This document shows, piece after piece, positions 34,215-44,528 of a stretch of 64,000 nt of DNA (position 1 is the stretch's first letter; every line of letters starts with the position of its first letter). The notes beneath the pieces are model-generated. The model searched no databases and was not told the origin of the DNA. It saw nothing but the letters and a program-made list of their open reading frames with translations. The position numbers were made by a program, and so were the translations under genes. Source of the DNA: Paraburkholderia phenazinium (GTDB taxonomy: Bacteria > Pseudomonadota > Gammaproteobacteria > Burkholderiales > Burkholderiaceae); contig NZ_FNCJ01000005.1 in assembly GCF_900100735.1 (NCBI RefSeq), positions 310,001 through 374,000 of the forward strand. Direction: 5' to 3'.

Positions 34215-35324
34215 ATGGCAAGCTTAACGCTGCGCAACATCAGAAAGGCCTACGACGACAACGAAGTGATGCGCGACATCAATCTCGACATCGCGGACGG
34301 TGAATTCGTGGTGTTCGTCGGCCCGAGCGGCTGCGGCAAATCCACGCTGATGCGCATGATCGCAGGCCTCGAAGACATCACCAGCGGCGATCTGAATATC
34401 GACGGCACGCGCGTGAACGATATCCCGCCGGCCAAGCGCGGTATCGCGATGGTGTTCCAGTCGTACGCGCTCTATCCGCACATGACGCTGTACGACAACA
34501 TGGCCTTCGGCCTCAAGCTCGCCGGCACCAAGAAACCGGAGATCGACACGGCGGTGCGCAATGCAGCGAAGATCCTGCATATCGACCACCTGCTCGATCG
34601 CAAGCCGAAACAGTTGTCGGGCGGTCAGCGGCAACGGGTGGCGATTGGCCGCGCGATCACGCGCAAGCCGAAGGTGTTCCTGTTCGACGAACCGCTGTCG
34701 AACCTCGACGCCGCGCTGCGCGTGAAGATGCGGCTGGAATTCGCCCGTCTGCACGACGAACTGAAGACCACCATGATCTACGTGACGCACGATCAGGTCG
34801 AAGCCATGACACTGGCCGACAAGATCGTGGTGCTTTCGGCGGGCAACGTGGAGCAGGTTGGCAGTCCGACGATGCTGTATCACGCGCCGGCTAACCGCTT
34901 CGTGGCGGGTTTTATCGGCTCGCCGAAGATGAACTTCATGGAAGGCGTGGTGCAGTCGGTCACGCACGACGGCGTCACGGTGCGCTATGAAACCGGCGAG
35001 ACCCAGCGCGTGGCGGTGGAGCCGGGCGCGGTGAAGCAGGGCGACAAGGTGACGGTCGGGATTCGCCCCGAGCATCTGCATGTGGGCATGTCGGACGACG
35101 GCGTCTCGGCGCGCACCATGGCGGTCGAGTCGCTGGGCGACGCGGCGTATCTGTACGCGGAATCGAGCGTGTCGCCGGAGGGGCTGATTGCACGGATTCC
35201 GCCGCTTGAACGGCATACGAAGGGCGAAACGCAGAAGCTCGGCGCGACGCCTGAGCATTGCCATCTGTTCGACGCTGAAGGCAAGGCGTTCCAGCGCAAG
35301 ATCGTCGAGGTGCTGGCGGCTTGA
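34215..35324 (+). CDS. smoK: Polyol ABC transporter ATPase (SmoK/UgpC/MalK-like)
   Basis: Energising subunit of the CUT1 transporter. Walker A is GPSGCGKST (about residues 36-44), the signature is LSGGQRQRV, and Walker B is [16 protein letters not shown]-terminal MalK-like OB domain (residues about 240-369) has the GIRPEHLHV motif. 369 aa. Last gene of the operon, 92 bp after the HAD gene; no terminator in that gap. Confidence 0.94.
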   Translation: MASLTLRNIRKAYDDNEVMRDINLDIADGEFVVFVGPSGCGKSTLMRMIAGLEDITSGDLNIDGTRVNDIPPAKRGIAMVFQSYALYPHMTLYDNMAFGLKLAGTKKPEIDTAVRNAAKILHIDHLLDRKPKQLSGGQRQRVAIGRAITRKPKVFLFDEPLSNLDAALRVKMRLEFARLHDELKTTMIYVTHDQVEAMTLADKIVVLSAGNVEQVGSPTMLYHAPANRFVAGFIGSPKMNFMEGVVQSVTHDGVTVRYETGETQRVAVEPGAVKQGDKVTVGIRPEHLHVGMSDDGVSARTMAVESLGDAAYLYAESSVSPEGLIARIPPLERHTKGETQKLGATPEHCHLFDAEGKAFQRKIVEVLAA

Positions 35325-35437
35325 GTTGGGGGAGGCTGGATGCGCCGCGAGGGCGGCGCAGCTTGGGGCGTCGCGCCGCGCTCGCGGCGTGGCACCGCTG
35401 CGTGCACCGGGGCGGTGCTTTATCCCGCATGGGCCGG

Positions 35438-35460
35438 TTCGGCGGAGGGCATCCGCCGAA
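35438..35460. terminator. Hairpin between convergent smoK and SorC-type genes
   Basis: A perfect 9-bp stem TTCGGCGGA/TCCGCCGAA with a 5-nt loop. No T-run on either strand, so only a weak terminator candidate for the two converging operons. Confidence 0.45.
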
Positions 35461-35487
35461 GCATGACTGGCGTCTCCGCTTGTTCGT

Positions 35488-36435
35488 TCAGGCTTCCAGC
35501 GCGGCCCGTGCGCACAACTCGTCAGTCACCAGCCCCGACAGCCAGCCGCCCTTGAGCACCGCGATCACCGCATCGTGCTTGCGCTCGCCGCCGGCGAAGC
35601 CAATCGTGGGCCGCCGCGGCGGCGAATCCAGCGCCACGCTGGTGACACGCTGACCCGTCGGCGATTCGACATGCGCGCCCGAGGCATCGATCGGCAAGCC
35701 GAGCATCTCGGCCACCGCCTTGCGTTGCACCAGTTCCTTCACTTCGGCTGCCGTAATAAAACCGTCCTCGTGCAGCGGACAATGCGGCCCGACATTGCCG
35801 ATCCCGACAAACGCGACATCCGCTTCGCTCGTCAGCGATTCGACGATCCGGTACAGGCGGTGATTGCACCACTGCGCACGCTCGGCTTCGCTATCGGCGA
35901 GCAGCGGCGCGGGCAGCAGAAAATGCTTGCCGCCGGTCTTCTCCGAAATGTGCAGCGCGACGTCATAGCGGTTCGAGGAGCCGTCCTGGGCGATTGCCCC
36001 GACCATCGATACCAAGCGGTGCTGTGGGCGGTCTAGCTGGGCGATCTGATCGACCGCGGCTTTGAGCGTACGGCCGCTGCCCACCGCGATCACCATCGGC
36101 TTTTCTTCGTTCAGGTAGCGTTCCATCACCTGCGCACCGGCGACGGCCAGCTTGCGGTCGATCTCCTCGGCGCTGTCGCTGTCGACCGGCACCACCTCGC
36201 ACATCGACAACCCATAGCGCTTCGACAACTGCTCGGCGAGCGCGAGGCAATCCGCGAGCTGATGATCGACGCGCACGCGGATCAGGTTCTTCTCGACCGC
36301 GAACGCGACCAGCCGCTGCGCTACCGGGCGCGAGACCTGCAGCTTCTCCGCGATCTCATTTTGCGTATTGCCGGCGACGTAATAGAGCCACGCGGCGCGC
36401 GTGGCGAGATCGAGTTTTTCGTTGGACTTGGGCAC
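35488..36435 (-). CDS. SorC/DeoR-family sugar-binding regulator of polyol genes
   Basis: An N-terminal helix-turn-helix (NTQNEIAEKLQVSRPVAQRL, residues about 23-42) and a C-terminal sugar-phosphate-binding domain related to glucosamine-6-P isomerase (AVGSGRTLKAAV, VSMVGAI, VGIGNVGPH). Such regulators respond to a phosphorylated or free sugar. It is the third gene of the dehydrogenase-xylulokinase-regulator operon. The twin 32-bp operators at 29142 and 39515 are its likely binding sites. 315 aa. Confidence 0.87.
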   Translation of the reverse strand: MPKSNEKLDLATRAAWLYYVAGNTQNEIAEKLQVSRPVAQRLVAFAVEKNLIRVRVDHQLADCLALAEQLSKRYGLSMCEVVPVDSDSAEEIDRKLAVAGAQVMERYLNEEKPMVIAVGSGRTLKAAVDQIAQLDRPQHRLVSMVGAIAQDGSSNRYDVALHISEKTGGKHFLLPAPLLADSEAERAQWCNHRLYRIVESLTSEADVAFVGIGNVGPHCPLHEDGFITAAEVKELVQRKAVAEMLGLPIDASGAHVESPTGQRVTSVALDSPPRRPTIGFAGGERKHDAVIAVLKGGWLSGLVTDELCARAALEA

Positions 36436-36506
36436 GATGGGCTTCTTGTGGTTGGCGCCGATGATAGCAGCGGCTCAGCCTGCTGATGTCGGCATGGACG
36501 TCGTCA

Positions 36507-37988
36507 CTAAGCCAGCTGCTCGCGCGACGGGTCGAACAGCGGCCGCACATGTCGGTACAGCGCCCGGAAACCATCGAGGCGCGAGCGCAATGCCGCGCGC
36601 CTCACCGGGTCCGGCGTGAACTCCATTTCCACCGGCGGCTTGGTCAGCACCTGCGCCGGATCGCCGCCTGCCGCCAGCCAGCCGAGGCGGGCCGCGCCGA
36701 GCGCCGCGCCCGTCTCGCCGCCGCCGTGCTTGCGGGTGGTGGTATTGAGCGCGTCGGCGAGCAACTGCGCCCAGTAGCTGCTGCGCGCACCGCCGCCGAG
36801 CAGCGATAGTGCGTTCGTTTCGGTACCGGCCGCGCGCAGGGCATCGAGCCCGTCCGTCAGCGCGAAAGTCACGCCTTCGAGCACCGCATAGCCGAGCAGC
36901 GCGCGATCGGTCGCATGGTTCATGCCGAAGAACACGCCCTGCGCATACGGATCGTTATGGGGTGTGCGTTCGCCGGACAGATAGGGCAGGAAGAACGGCG
37001 CGCTTACCAACGCCTCGGGCGCGAGCGCTTCGATTTCGGCGAGCAGCGTGGGCTCGTCGGTGGAGGTGAGCTTGCAGACCCAGCGCAGGCAACTGGCCGC
37101 GGAGAGCACGACGCTCATCTGATGCCAGCGGTCCGGAATCGCATGGCAGAACGCGTGCACGGCGGAGGCCGGATTGGGCCGGAAACTGTCGCCGACCACG
37201 CACAGCACGCCCGAGGTGCCAAGCGAGACGAAGCCGTCGCCCGGTTGCGTCGCGCCGATGCCGATGGCGCTCGTCGCGTTGTCGCCGCCGCCCGCTGCGA
37301 CCACCACAGCTTCGCTCAGGCCGAACTCGCGGGCCACGTCGGCGCGCAAGGTGCCGGACGATTCGCTGCCTTCGCAGAGGCGCGGCATCTGCGCGCGGCG
37401 CATGTCACAGGCGGCCAGCAGCGTGTCGGACCAATCGCGCTTCGCCACATCGAGCCATAGCGTGCCCGCGGCATCCGACGGATCGGAGACCTTGTCGCCC
37501 GTCAGTTGCAGCCGCAGATAATCCTTCGGCAGCAGCACGCTCGCCATCTGCCGGAAAATCTCCGGCTCGTGGCGCGCGACCCAGAGCAGCTTGGGTGCGG
37601 TGAAGCCGGGCATGGCGAGGTTGCCGGCAATCCGATGCAGTTCGGGTGCGCGTGCGGTCAGCTCGGCGCATTCCTCCACGCTGCGCATATCGTTCCACAG
37701 GATCGCCGGGCGCAGCACACGGTCTTGCGCATCGAGCAGTACCGCACCGTGCATCTGCCCGGACAGGCCGATGCCGCGCACCTGGGCGAACTCGTCAGGA
37801 TGCTTTGCGCGCAGCGCGAACAGGGCGGCACGAGTGCCGTCCCACCAGTCGCAGGGATTCTGTTCGGCCCAGCGCTGATGCGGGCGCGAAACGGTGAACG
37901 GAGAGCCTGCCGTACCGACCACGCGGCCGTTGGACGCGAGCAGCAGGACTTTCACTTCGGACGTGCCGAGGTCGATGCCGAGATACAT
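36507..37988 (-). CDS. xylB: Xylulokinase
   Basis: Phosphorylates D-xylulose to D-xylulose 5-phosphate. FGGY kinase with DLGTSEVK near the N-terminus, the xylulokinase-specific SGQMHGAVLLD, the catalytic Asp in GGGDNA, and the second-domain ATP site GGGARSSYW. Lies 30 bp downstream of the polyol dehydrogenase, which would supply D-xylulose if its substrate is D-arabinitol. 493 aa, full length. Confidence 0.94.
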   Translation of the reverse strand: MYLGIDLGTSEVKVLLLASNGRVVGTAGSPFTVSRPHQRWAEQNPCDWWDGTRAALFALRAKHPDEFAQVRGIGLSGQMHGAVLLDAQDRVLRPAILWNDMRSVEECAELTARAPELHRIAGNLAMPGFTAPKLLWVARHEPEIFRQMASVLLPKDYLRLQLTGDKVSDPSDAAGTLWLDVAKRDWSDTLLAACDMRRAQMPRLCEGSESSGTLRADVAREFGLSEAVVVAAGGGDNATSAIGIGATQPGDGFVSLGTSGVLCVVGDSFRPNPASAVHAFCHAIPDRWHQMSVVLSAASCLRWVCKLTSTDEPTLLAEIEALAPEALVSAPFFLPYLSGERTPHNDPYAQGVFFGMNHATDRALLGYAVLEGVTFALTDGLDALRAAGTETNALSLLGGGARSSYWAQLLADALNTTTRKHGGGETGAALGAARLGWLAAGGDPAQVLTKPPVEMEFTPDPVRRAALRSRLDGFRALYRHVRPLFDPSREQLA

Positions 37989-38018
37989 GGGCGCGGAACC
38001 TTCGTCGTTGGGGATGCG

Positions 38019-39458
38019 CTACTTTAGCCTCACATGGCGGGGGATGCCATGGGCGTTAGACCTGGCGAGCCACGCATCCACGCGGGCCAATGCACCGCGC
38101 AACGCCTTCTCCAGATGCGTCGTCTGCGCCATGCTGCCCCACAGCAGCCGGTCGGCGCAGAACGCCTGCAGTGGATCGGGCGCGGCAAAGAAGCCGCGCG
38201 CGACGCGTTCGTCCATCACGCCATCCTGATACGCATACGGCAGCTTGCCGGCCTGCCAGCGGTCGAGAAAGCGGAAGAACAACGCCGGCAGCACCGCAGT
38301 GGCCGCCGGTTCGACGCCGCGCTCGAAACATTCGGCGAGCGTCGGCGCGATGAAACCGGGGATCTTCGAAAAGCCATCGGCCGCAACGCGCTGATTGGTG
38401 TCCTGGATATGCGGATTGCTGAAACGGTCCAACACGACATCGCGATAGCGCGCCAGATCGAGCGGGCTCGGCGTGAGGCAGGGAATCACGTCCTGCGTGA
38501 CGTAATCGAAGGCGAACTGGCGGATCTCCGGATCGAGCGTGCCTTCGTGGATGTAGTTCAGCCCGGCCAGCGTGCCCGCCCAAGCGATGCAGCTATGGGT
38601 GGCGTTCAGGATGCGGATCTTGGCTTCTTCGTACGGCACGACCGAGTCGACCAGTTCCGCGCCGACCCGCTCCCACGCAGGACGTCCGGCGCAGAAACGG
38701 TCCTCGATCACCCACTGGATAAACGCTTCGCCCATTACCGGCACCGCGTCGTCGAAGCCGGTGGCGGCGAGCACGCGCTCGCGCACGTCGGGGGTAGGGC
38801 GTGGCGTGATGCGGTCGACCATCGAACTCGGCGAGGTCGTGTTGGCGTCGAACCAGGCGCGCAGCGCGTTGGCGTTGCGCCGCTCGAGAAACTCGCTCAT
38901 CCCCGCATGGAAGCGCTCGCCGTTGCTGCGCAGGTTGTCGCAGCTTTGCAGCGTCACCGGGCCGGCATTGCGCTGCATGCGTGCCTCGAGAATCGCCGCC
39001 AGCGCGCCGTAGATGGTGGTGTGGGCGCCGTTCAGATCGGCGGCGAGATCGGGGAGGGCGGTATCGAGCCGGTCGTGCTCGTCGAGGTAATAGCCGCCCT
39101 CGGTGACGGTGAACGCAATGATCTTGCAGGCCGGATCGGCGCCGGCTTCGATCAGCCCGTCGAGGCTGTCGGACCACGGCACCACGCGTTCGATCGAACG
39201 CACTGTCTCATACGCACGTTCGCCGCCGGGCGTGACGGTTTCGAGCGTATAGACGCCGTCCTGCGCCGCGAGCGCTTCGAGCACGGGATTCATGTCGCCG
39301 CGAATATTGCCCACCGTGAGCGACCAGCGCGCTTCGCCTTCCTTGCGTAGCTCGTTCAACCGGTGCAGATACCACGCCTGGTGGGCGCGGTGAAACGATC
39401 CTGCGCCAATGTGCAAGATCACGTGGGCGTCCGCGACGCCGCTTTGGCCACTGTTCAT
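38019..39458 (-). CDS. Long-chain polyol dehydrogenase (D-arabinitol 4-/mannitol 2-dehydrogenase family)
   Basis: A 479-aa polyol-specific long-chain dehydrogenase. The family signature K-x5-N-x2-H is KIRILNATH, and the N-terminal cofactor site is [12 protein letters not shown]. Members oxidise D-mannitol to fructose or D-arabinitol to D-xylulose with NAD+. Close coupling to xylulokinase favours D-arabinitol as one substrate, while the sorbitol/mannitol transporter across the way favours mannitol; it may take both. First gene of its operon, with promoter and operator at 39515-39568. Confidence 0.85.
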   Translation of the reverse strand: MNSGQSGVADAHVILHIGAGSFHRAHQAWYLHRLNELRKEGEARWSLTVGNIRGDMNPVLEALAAQDGVYTLETVTPGGERAYETVRSIERVVPWSDSLDGLIEAGADPACKIIAFTVTEGGYYLDEHDRLDTALPDLAADLNGAHTTIYGALAAILEARMQRNAGPVTLQSCDNLRSNGERFHAGMSEFLERRNANALRAWFDANTTSPSSMVDRITPRPTPDVRERVLAATGFDDAVPVMGEAFIQWVIEDRFCAGRPAWERVGAELVDSVVPYEEAKIRILNATHSCIAWAGTLAGLNYIHEGTLDPEIRQFAFDYVTQDVIPCLTPSPLDLARYRDVVLDRFSNPHIQDTNQRVAADGFSKIPGFIAPTLAECFERGVEPAATAVLPALFFRFLDRWQAGKLPYAYQDGVMDERVARGFFAAPDPLQAFCADRLLWGSMAQTTHLEKALRGALARVDAWLARSNAHGIPRHVRLK

Positions 39459-39856
39459 GTGTGTCTCCTATGTCGACCGGAGTTGGCCGGTAGAGGCGTG
39501 CATTTTCTGATTTGGAGCATTTGCTCTGTATGTGAGCGAATGATCGTACCCGGCGAATCGAAAGTCAAGGCGGCAAACGCCTCAATCTGTGGCGCAGCGC
39601 CGCGCGGCGGGCCTTGTACGGAGCAAGCGGGCCGTGCGCGACGTTCTGCGGAGCCGCTTCGCGGGGCTGCTGCATTGCATCAAATTTGACATCGAAAGCG
39701 TCAGGACTAACCCGAATGCAAAAAAGTATCGGTCAGCGGTTTCATTTTTAGTGGTGCGGCGCGCCTTTGGGGGGTAATTTTCGTTACACAAACCGAAGCC
39801 CGGCGGCGCGCTAAAAACCAGCGCTGCAGCCAAGCCGCTTCAATGGAGGAAGACAC
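39459..39856. other. 398-bp divergent intergenic region between the two polyol systems
   Basis: Contains the promoter and operator of the dehydrogenase operon (39515-39568). Toward the AraC gene there is a TTGACA at 39686-39691 without a convincing -10, and an AT-rich patch around 39715-39785. GGAGGAAG precedes the AraC start codon. Confidence 0.55.
39515..39568 (-). promoter_or_regulatory. Polyol dehydrogenase operon promoter with 32-bp operator
   Basis: On the minus strand TTGACT (39563-39568), a 17-bp spacer, then GATCAT (39540-39545). The 32-bp element occupies 39515-39546 and covers the -10 exactly as at the sorbitol operon promoter 10 kb away. In both, the conserved parts are CGATCATTCG, TCAC and CAGAGCAAATG. 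Confidence 0.82.
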
Positions 39857-40846
39857 GTGCAACCCGATCTCGAACTCGTGGCTGTGCGCCGCGACGAATC
39901 GTTCAAGGCGTGGTACCACGGTTATCCGTACCGTACGGTGCGCTGGCATTTCCACCCCGAATACGAAATCCATCTGATCGTGGCGACCACGGGCAAGATG
40001 TTCGTCGGCGATCACATTGGCAGCTTCGCGCCTGGCAATCTGGTGCTGATGGGGCCGAACCTGCCGCACAACTGGGTGAGCGACGTGCCCGAGGGCGAAA
40101 CCATCGAGCAGCGCAATCTGGTCGTGCAGTTCGGTCAGGAGTTCGTCGCGCACTGCATGGAGAGCTTTCCCGAGTGGCGTCAGGTGGAGGCTTTGCTGGC
40201 GGCCTCGCGGCGTGGCGTGTCGTTCGATGCGCAAACCAGTGCGGCGATCCGGCCGCTGTTTATCGAGTTGCTGGATGCACGTGGCCTGCGCCGTATCGTG
40301 CTGTTCATGTCGATGCTCGAAGTGCTGGTGAGCGCTCAGGATACCGAACTGCTGGCGAGCCCGGCGTATCAGGCTGACCCGACCGGCTTCGCCGCGACGC
40401 GCATCAATCATGCGCTGTCGTATATCGGCAAAAATCTGTCCTCCGAGTTGCGTGAGTCGGATCTCGCCCAACTGGCGGGCCAGAGCGTCAGTGCATTCTC
40501 GCGCTATTTCCGCCGTCATACCGGCATGCCGTTCGTGCAGTACGTGAACCGCATGCGCATCAATCTCGCCTGCCAGTTGCTGATGGACGCCGAGTTGAGC
40601 GTGACCGACATCTGCTACAAGGTCGGTTTCAACAACCTGTCCAATTTCAACCGGCAGTTCCTGATCGCCAAGGGCATGGCGCCCTCGAAGTTCCGCCGTT
40701 ACCAGCAGTCGAACGACGCAAGCCGCGACGCCTCCGAGGAAGCGGCGGCCCGCGGCGTCGGCATCGCCAACGCGCCGGCGATCGTCCCGGCCGTCCAGAC
40801 CCCCAGCCACACGCGGCTTAACCCAGCCGCGTATCCACCGACGTAA
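39857..40846 (+). CDS. AraC-family transcriptional regulator of the second polyol system
   Basis: An N-terminal cupin-type sensor (WHFHPEYEIHLI, GNLVLMGPNLPHNW) and a C-terminal AraC double HTH (SELRESDLAQLAGQSVSAFS and LSVTDICYKVGFNNLSNFNR). The last 50 residues are Ala/Pro-rich. Lies 87 bp ahead of the substrate-binding protein gene of an RbsBAC-type importer on the same strand, and is the likely activator of that operon. 329 aa. A hairpin (40877-40899) separates it from the next gene. Confidence 0.87.
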   Translation: MQPDLELVAVRRDESFKAWYHGYPYRTVRWHFHPEYEIHLIVATTGKMFVGDHIGSFAPGNLVLMGPNLPHNWVSDVPEGETIEQRNLVVQFGQEFVAHCMESFPEWRQVEALLAASRRGVSFDAQTSAAIRPLFIELLDARGLRRIVLFMSMLEVLVSAQDTELLASPAYQADPTGFAATRINHALSYIGKNLSSELRESDLAQLAGQSVSAFSRYFRRHTGMPFVQYVNRMRINLACQLLMDAELSVTDICYKVGFNNLSNFNRQFLIAKGMAPSKFRRYQQSNDASRDASEEAAARGVGIANAPAIVPAVQTPSHTRLNPAAYPPT

Positions 40847-40876
40847 CGCTTCGCCTCACCCGTGTTTCAACGCTCA

Positions 40877-40899
40877 TCGCGTGGCTCAAGACCACGCGA
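40877..40899 (+). other. Hairpin between AraC gene and transporter operon
   Basis: TCGCGTGG (40877-40884) and CCACGCGA (40892-40899) form an 8-bp perfect stem with a 7-nt loop. No T-run. It could be a processing or stabilising structure that sets transporter expression apart from the regulator, or an operator. Confidence 0.4.
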
Positions 40900-40933
40900 G
40901 GGACAAGCTCATCCTCAAGATCTGGAGACAACC

Positions 40934-41896
40934 ATGACGCAAACCACGCTGAAGCCGCTCCCGTTCAATCCCCTCGTACGCCTTGCACGTCTGCCGGCCC
41001 TGAGCGCCGCGCTCGCGCTCGGCATGTCGCTGGTCGGCGCGAGCGCTGCACACGCCGCGCCGCTGAAGATCGGCATGACGTTTCAGGAACTGAACAATCC
41101 CTACTTCGTGACGATGCAAAAGGCCTTAAACGATGCGGCGGCGACGATCGGCGCAGATGTCGTGGTCACCGACGCGCACCACGATGTGAGCAAACAGGTG
41201 AGCGATGTCGAGGACATGCTGCAGAAGAAGATCGACATTCTGCTGGTGAACCCGACGGATTCGACCGGCATTCAGTCGGCAGTCGTATCGGCGAAGAAGG
41301 CTGGTGTGGTGGTGGTGGCGGTCGATGCGAACGCGAACGGTCCGGTCGACTCGTTCGTCGGCTCGAAGAATTTCGATGCCGGCCAGATGTCCTGCGATTA
41401 CCTCGCCAAAGCAATTGGCGGCAGCGGTGAAGTGGCGATTCTCGATGGCATTCCCGTGGTGCCGATTCTGGAGCGCGTACGCGGTTGCAAGGCGGCGCTC
41501 GCCAGGTTTCCGAACGTGAAGATCGTCGATACGCAGAACGGCAAGCAGGAGCGCGCCACGGCGCTGACGGTCACCGAAAACATGATCGAGGCGCATCCGA
41601 ATCTCAAGGGTCTTTTCAGCGTGAACGACGGCGGCTCGATGGGAGCGCTCTCGGCGATCGAATCGTCGGGTAAGGACATCAAGCTGTCGAGCGTGGATGG
41701 CGCGCCGGAAGCGATTACGGCGATCCAGAAGCCAAACTCGAAGTTCATCGAGACCTCGGCGCAATTCCCTGCTGACCAGGTGCGCATCGCGGTCGGCGTT
41801 GCGCTCGCCAAAAAGTGGGGCGCCAATGTACCGAAAGCCATCCCGGTCGACGTAAAGCTGGTCGACAAGAGCAACGCCAGGGGCTTTAGCTGGTAA
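40934..41896 (+). CDS. Periplasmic sugar/polyol-binding protein (RbsB-like)
   Basis: Peripla_BP_4-type binding protein of a CUT2 importer. The signal peptide (hydrophobic about residues 22-42, ending AHAA) leads to [19 protein letters not shown], and the hinge and ligand regions [10 protein letters not shown] and [14 protein letters not shown] are typical. 320 aa. TGGAGA precedes the ATG. Ligand not evident; downstream enzymes point to a four- or five-carbon polyol. Confidence 0.9.
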   Translation: MTQTTLKPLPFNPLVRLARLPALSAALALGMSLVGASAAHAAPLKIGMTFQELNNPYFVTMQKALNDAAATIGADVVVTDAHHDVSKQVSDVEDMLQKKIDILLVNPTDSTGIQSAVVSAKKAGVVVVAVDANANGPVDSFVGSKNFDAGQMSCDYLAKAIGGSGEVAILDGIPVVPILERVRGCKAALARFPNVKIVDTQNGKQERATALTVTENMIEAHPNLKGLFSVNDGGSMGALSAIESSGKDIKLSSVDGAPEAITAIQKPNSKFIETSAQFPADQVRIAVGVALAKKWGANVPKAIPVDVKLVDKSNARGFSW

Positions 41897-41964
41897 GCCG
41901 TACGCGCGCGGCGTGGCGAGCTTTTGAAGCATGCCGCGCCGCTCGTGCAGCAAAGGAGGAGCCG

Positions 41965-43488
41965 ATGGACTCGATACTCAAGCTTGACCGCATCACCAAG
42001 AGCTTCCCCGGCGTGAAGGCGCTGCAGGGCATTCACCTGGAGATCGCACGTGGCGAGATTCATGCGTTGCTCGGCGAGAACGGCGCGGGCAAGTCGACAC
42101 TCATGAAGATTTTGTCCGGCATCTATCAGCCCGACGAAGGGACGATTACGCTCGAGGGCGAGGAGCGGCACTTCGGCAACTATCACGACGCGGTGGCCGC
42201 CGGTGTGGGGATCGTGTTTCAGGAGTTCAGCCTGATTCCGTATCTGAATGCCGTGGAGAATATGTTTCTTGGCCGCGAGTTGCGCAATGGCCTGGGCATG
42301 CTCGACCGAGCGCGGATGCGGCGCGCCGCGGCGGAGATTTTTGTGCGGCTGGGCGTGACGATCGACCTGTCGGTGGAGATCCGCGAATTGTCGGTTGCGC
42401 AGCAGCAGTTCGTGGAAATCGGCAAGGCGCTCTCGCTCAATGCGCGCATCCTGATTCTCGACGAACCGACGGCGACGCTCACGCCAGCCGAGGCCGAGCA
42501 CCTGTTTGCAATCATGCGTGAACTGAAGCAGCAGGGGGTAGCGATGATCTTCATCTCGCACCACCTCGAAGAGATATTCGAAGTCTGTGACCGCATTACC
42601 GTGCTGCGCGACGGCCAATACGTCGGTGTGACGGAGGTGGCGCACACCGATGTCGGGCGGCTCGTCGAGATGATGGTGGGGCGGCGCATCGAAAGCAGCT
42701 TTCCGCCCAAGCCGACGCTGCGCAGCGATGCGAAAGTCGTGCTCGACGTGAACGCGTTGCAGCTACAAAAAGACGGGCCGGTAAACCGCTTCTCGCTGCG
42801 CGAAGGCGAGATTCTCGGCTTCGCTGGACTGGTCGGCTCTGGCCGTACCGAAACCGCGCTGGCGGTGATCGGCGCGGACCCGGCTCACGTCAAGGACATT
42901 CGCATCAATGGCGCCGTTGCGAACCTCTCGGATCCTGCGGACGCTTTAAAAGCGGGTGTCGGCATCCTGCCGGAGAACCGCAAGACCGAGGGGCTCGTGA
43001 CGGACTTCTCGATCAAGCAAAACATCTCGATCAACAACCTCGGCAAATACCGTTCGCTGCGCTTCTTTATCGACCGGCGCAGCGAAGCGCGCTCGACTGC
43101 CGACATTATGAAGCGCGTTGGCGTCAAGGCGCCAAGCATGCATACCGAGGTGGCAACGCTCTCCGGCGGCAATCAGCAGAAGGTGGTGATTGCACGCTGG
43201 CTCAACCATCACACCCACATCCTGATCTTCGACGAACCGACACGCGGCATCGACGTCGGCGCGAAAGCGGAGATCTACCTGCTGATGCGCGAACTCACCG
43301 CGCGCGGCTACTCGATCATCATGATCTCGTCCGAATTGCCGGAGGTCGTCGGCATGTGCGACCGCGTAGCCGTGTTTCGCCAGGGCCGCATCGAAGCGAT
43401 CCTCGAAGGCGACCAGATCGACTCGAACGCCGTGATGACTTACGCGACAGCCGGCTCTTCTCGTGGAGCAACTCATGAACACGCCTAA
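41965..43488 (+). CDS. CUT2 sugar ABC transporter ATPase (RbsA-like)
   Basis: A tandem ABC protein. The N-terminal half has an intact Walker [10 protein letters not shown] and Walker [14 protein letters not shown]. The C-terminal half has the degenerate P-loop GLVGSGRTE with signature LSGGNQQKV and [10 protein letters not shown], as is normal for RbsA/XylG. 507 aa. The permease gene begins inside its last 14 bases. Confidence 0.93.
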   Translation: MDSILKLDRITKSFPGVKALQGIHLEIARGEIHALLGENGAGKSTLMKILSGIYQPDEGTITLEGEERHFGNYHDAVAAGVGIVFQEFSLIPYLNAVENMFLGRELRNGLGMLDRARMRRAAAEIFVRLGVTIDLSVEIRELSVAQQQFVEIGKALSLNARILILDEPTATLTPAEAEHLFAIMRELKQQGVAMIFISHHLEEIFEVCDRITVLRDGQYVGVTEVAHTDVGRLVEMMVGRRIESSFPPKPTLRSDAKVVLDVNALQLQKDGPVNRFSLREGEILGFAGLVGSGRTETALAVIGADPAHVKDIRINGAVANLSDPADALKAGVGILPENRKTEGLVTDFSIKQNISINNLGKYRSLRFFIDRRSEARSTADIMKRVGVKAPSMHTEVATLSGGNQQKVVIARWLNHHTHILIFDEPTRGIDVGAKAEIYLLMRELTARGYSIIMISSELPEVVGMCDRVAVFRQGRIEAILEGDQIDSNAVMTYATAGSSRGATHEHA

Positions 43489-44482
43489 TCCTTCCTCATC
43501 GCCCAAGACCTCCACCGTCAGCGGCAACACGGCCGGGGCGCCGGTTCGTCTCTCGTGGGCCAGCCTGAAGCGCTCGACGGTCTTCTATCCGTTCGTCGGC
43601 TTGGCTGTGGTGTGCGTCGTCATGGTGTTCGCGAGCAACAGCTTTCTGTCGGCGGCGAACATCGAGAACGTGCTGCGTCAGGTATCGATCAACGCCATCA
43701 TCGCGGTCGGCATGACCTGTGTGATCCTGACGGGCGGCATCGACCTGTCGGTGGGGTCCGTGATGGCGCTGTCGGGCACGCTTGCTGCGGGTCTGATGGT
43801 TGCTGGGATGAATGCGGCGGCGGCGCTGGTGGTCGGCATCGCGGTGGGCCTCGGCTTCGGCGCAGCGAACGGCTTTTTCGTCGCTTACGCCGGCATGCCG
43901 CCCATCATCGTCACGCTCGCGACCATGGGGATTGCGCGCGGTCTGGCGCTGATCTACACGGGCGGCTATCCGATCGACGGCCTGCCCGACTGGGTCAGCT
44001 TCTTCGGCAGCGGCAAGGTGCTCGGCGTTCAGGCGCCCGTCGTGATCATGCTGGTGATCTATGCGATTGCGTGGGTGCTGCTCGAACGCATGCCGTTCGG
44101 CCGCTACGTCTACGCGATCGGCGGCAATGAACAGGCCACGCGACTGTCCGGTGTGCGAGTGGCCCGCGTGAAGCTGATCGTCTACATGCTGGCGGGGCTG
44201 ACCTCCGCGTTCGCTTCCATCGTGCTCACCGCGCGCTTGATGAGCGGTCAGCCGAACGCCGGCATTGGCTTCGAACTCGACGCGATTGCTGCGGTGGTGA
44301 TGGGCGGCACGTCGATTTCCGGCGGGCGCGGCTCGATTATCGGCACGTTGATCGGTGCGCTCTTGCTCGGCGTGCTGAACAACGGCCTGAACATGGTCGG
44401 CGTGAACCCCTACGTGCAGAACGTGATCAAGGGCGGAATCATCCTGCTCGCGATTTATATCAGCCGCGATCGCCGCAAGTGA
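43475..44482 (+). CDS. CUT2 sugar ABC transporter permease (RbsC-like)
   Basis: Eight to ten hydrophobic helices with the family motifs [20 protein letters not shown] and [15 protein letters not shown]. The ATG at 43475 follows GGAG and overlaps the ATPase gene by 14 bp. 335 aa. Third transporter gene of the operon. Confidence 0.92.
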   Translation: MNTPNPSSSPKTSTVSGNTAGAPVRLSWASLKRSTVFYPFVGLAVVCVVMVFASNSFLSAANIENVLRQVSINAIIAVGMTCVILTGGIDLSVGSVMALSGTLAAGLMVAGMNAAAALVVGIAVGLGFGAANGFFVAYAGMPPIIVTLATMGIARGLALIYTGGYPIDGLPDWVSFFGSGKVLGVQAPVVIMLVIYAIAWVLLERMPFGRYVYAIGGNEQATRLSGVRVARVKLIVYMLAGLTSAFASIVLTARLMSGQPNAGIGFELDAIAAVVMGGTSISGGRGSIIGTLIGALLLGVLNNGLNMVGVNPYVQNVIKGGIILLAIYISRDRRK

Positions 44483-44528
44483 TCTGCCTCTTCGATCGAT
44501 TGATTTTCCTTTCTCGCAGGACAATGCA

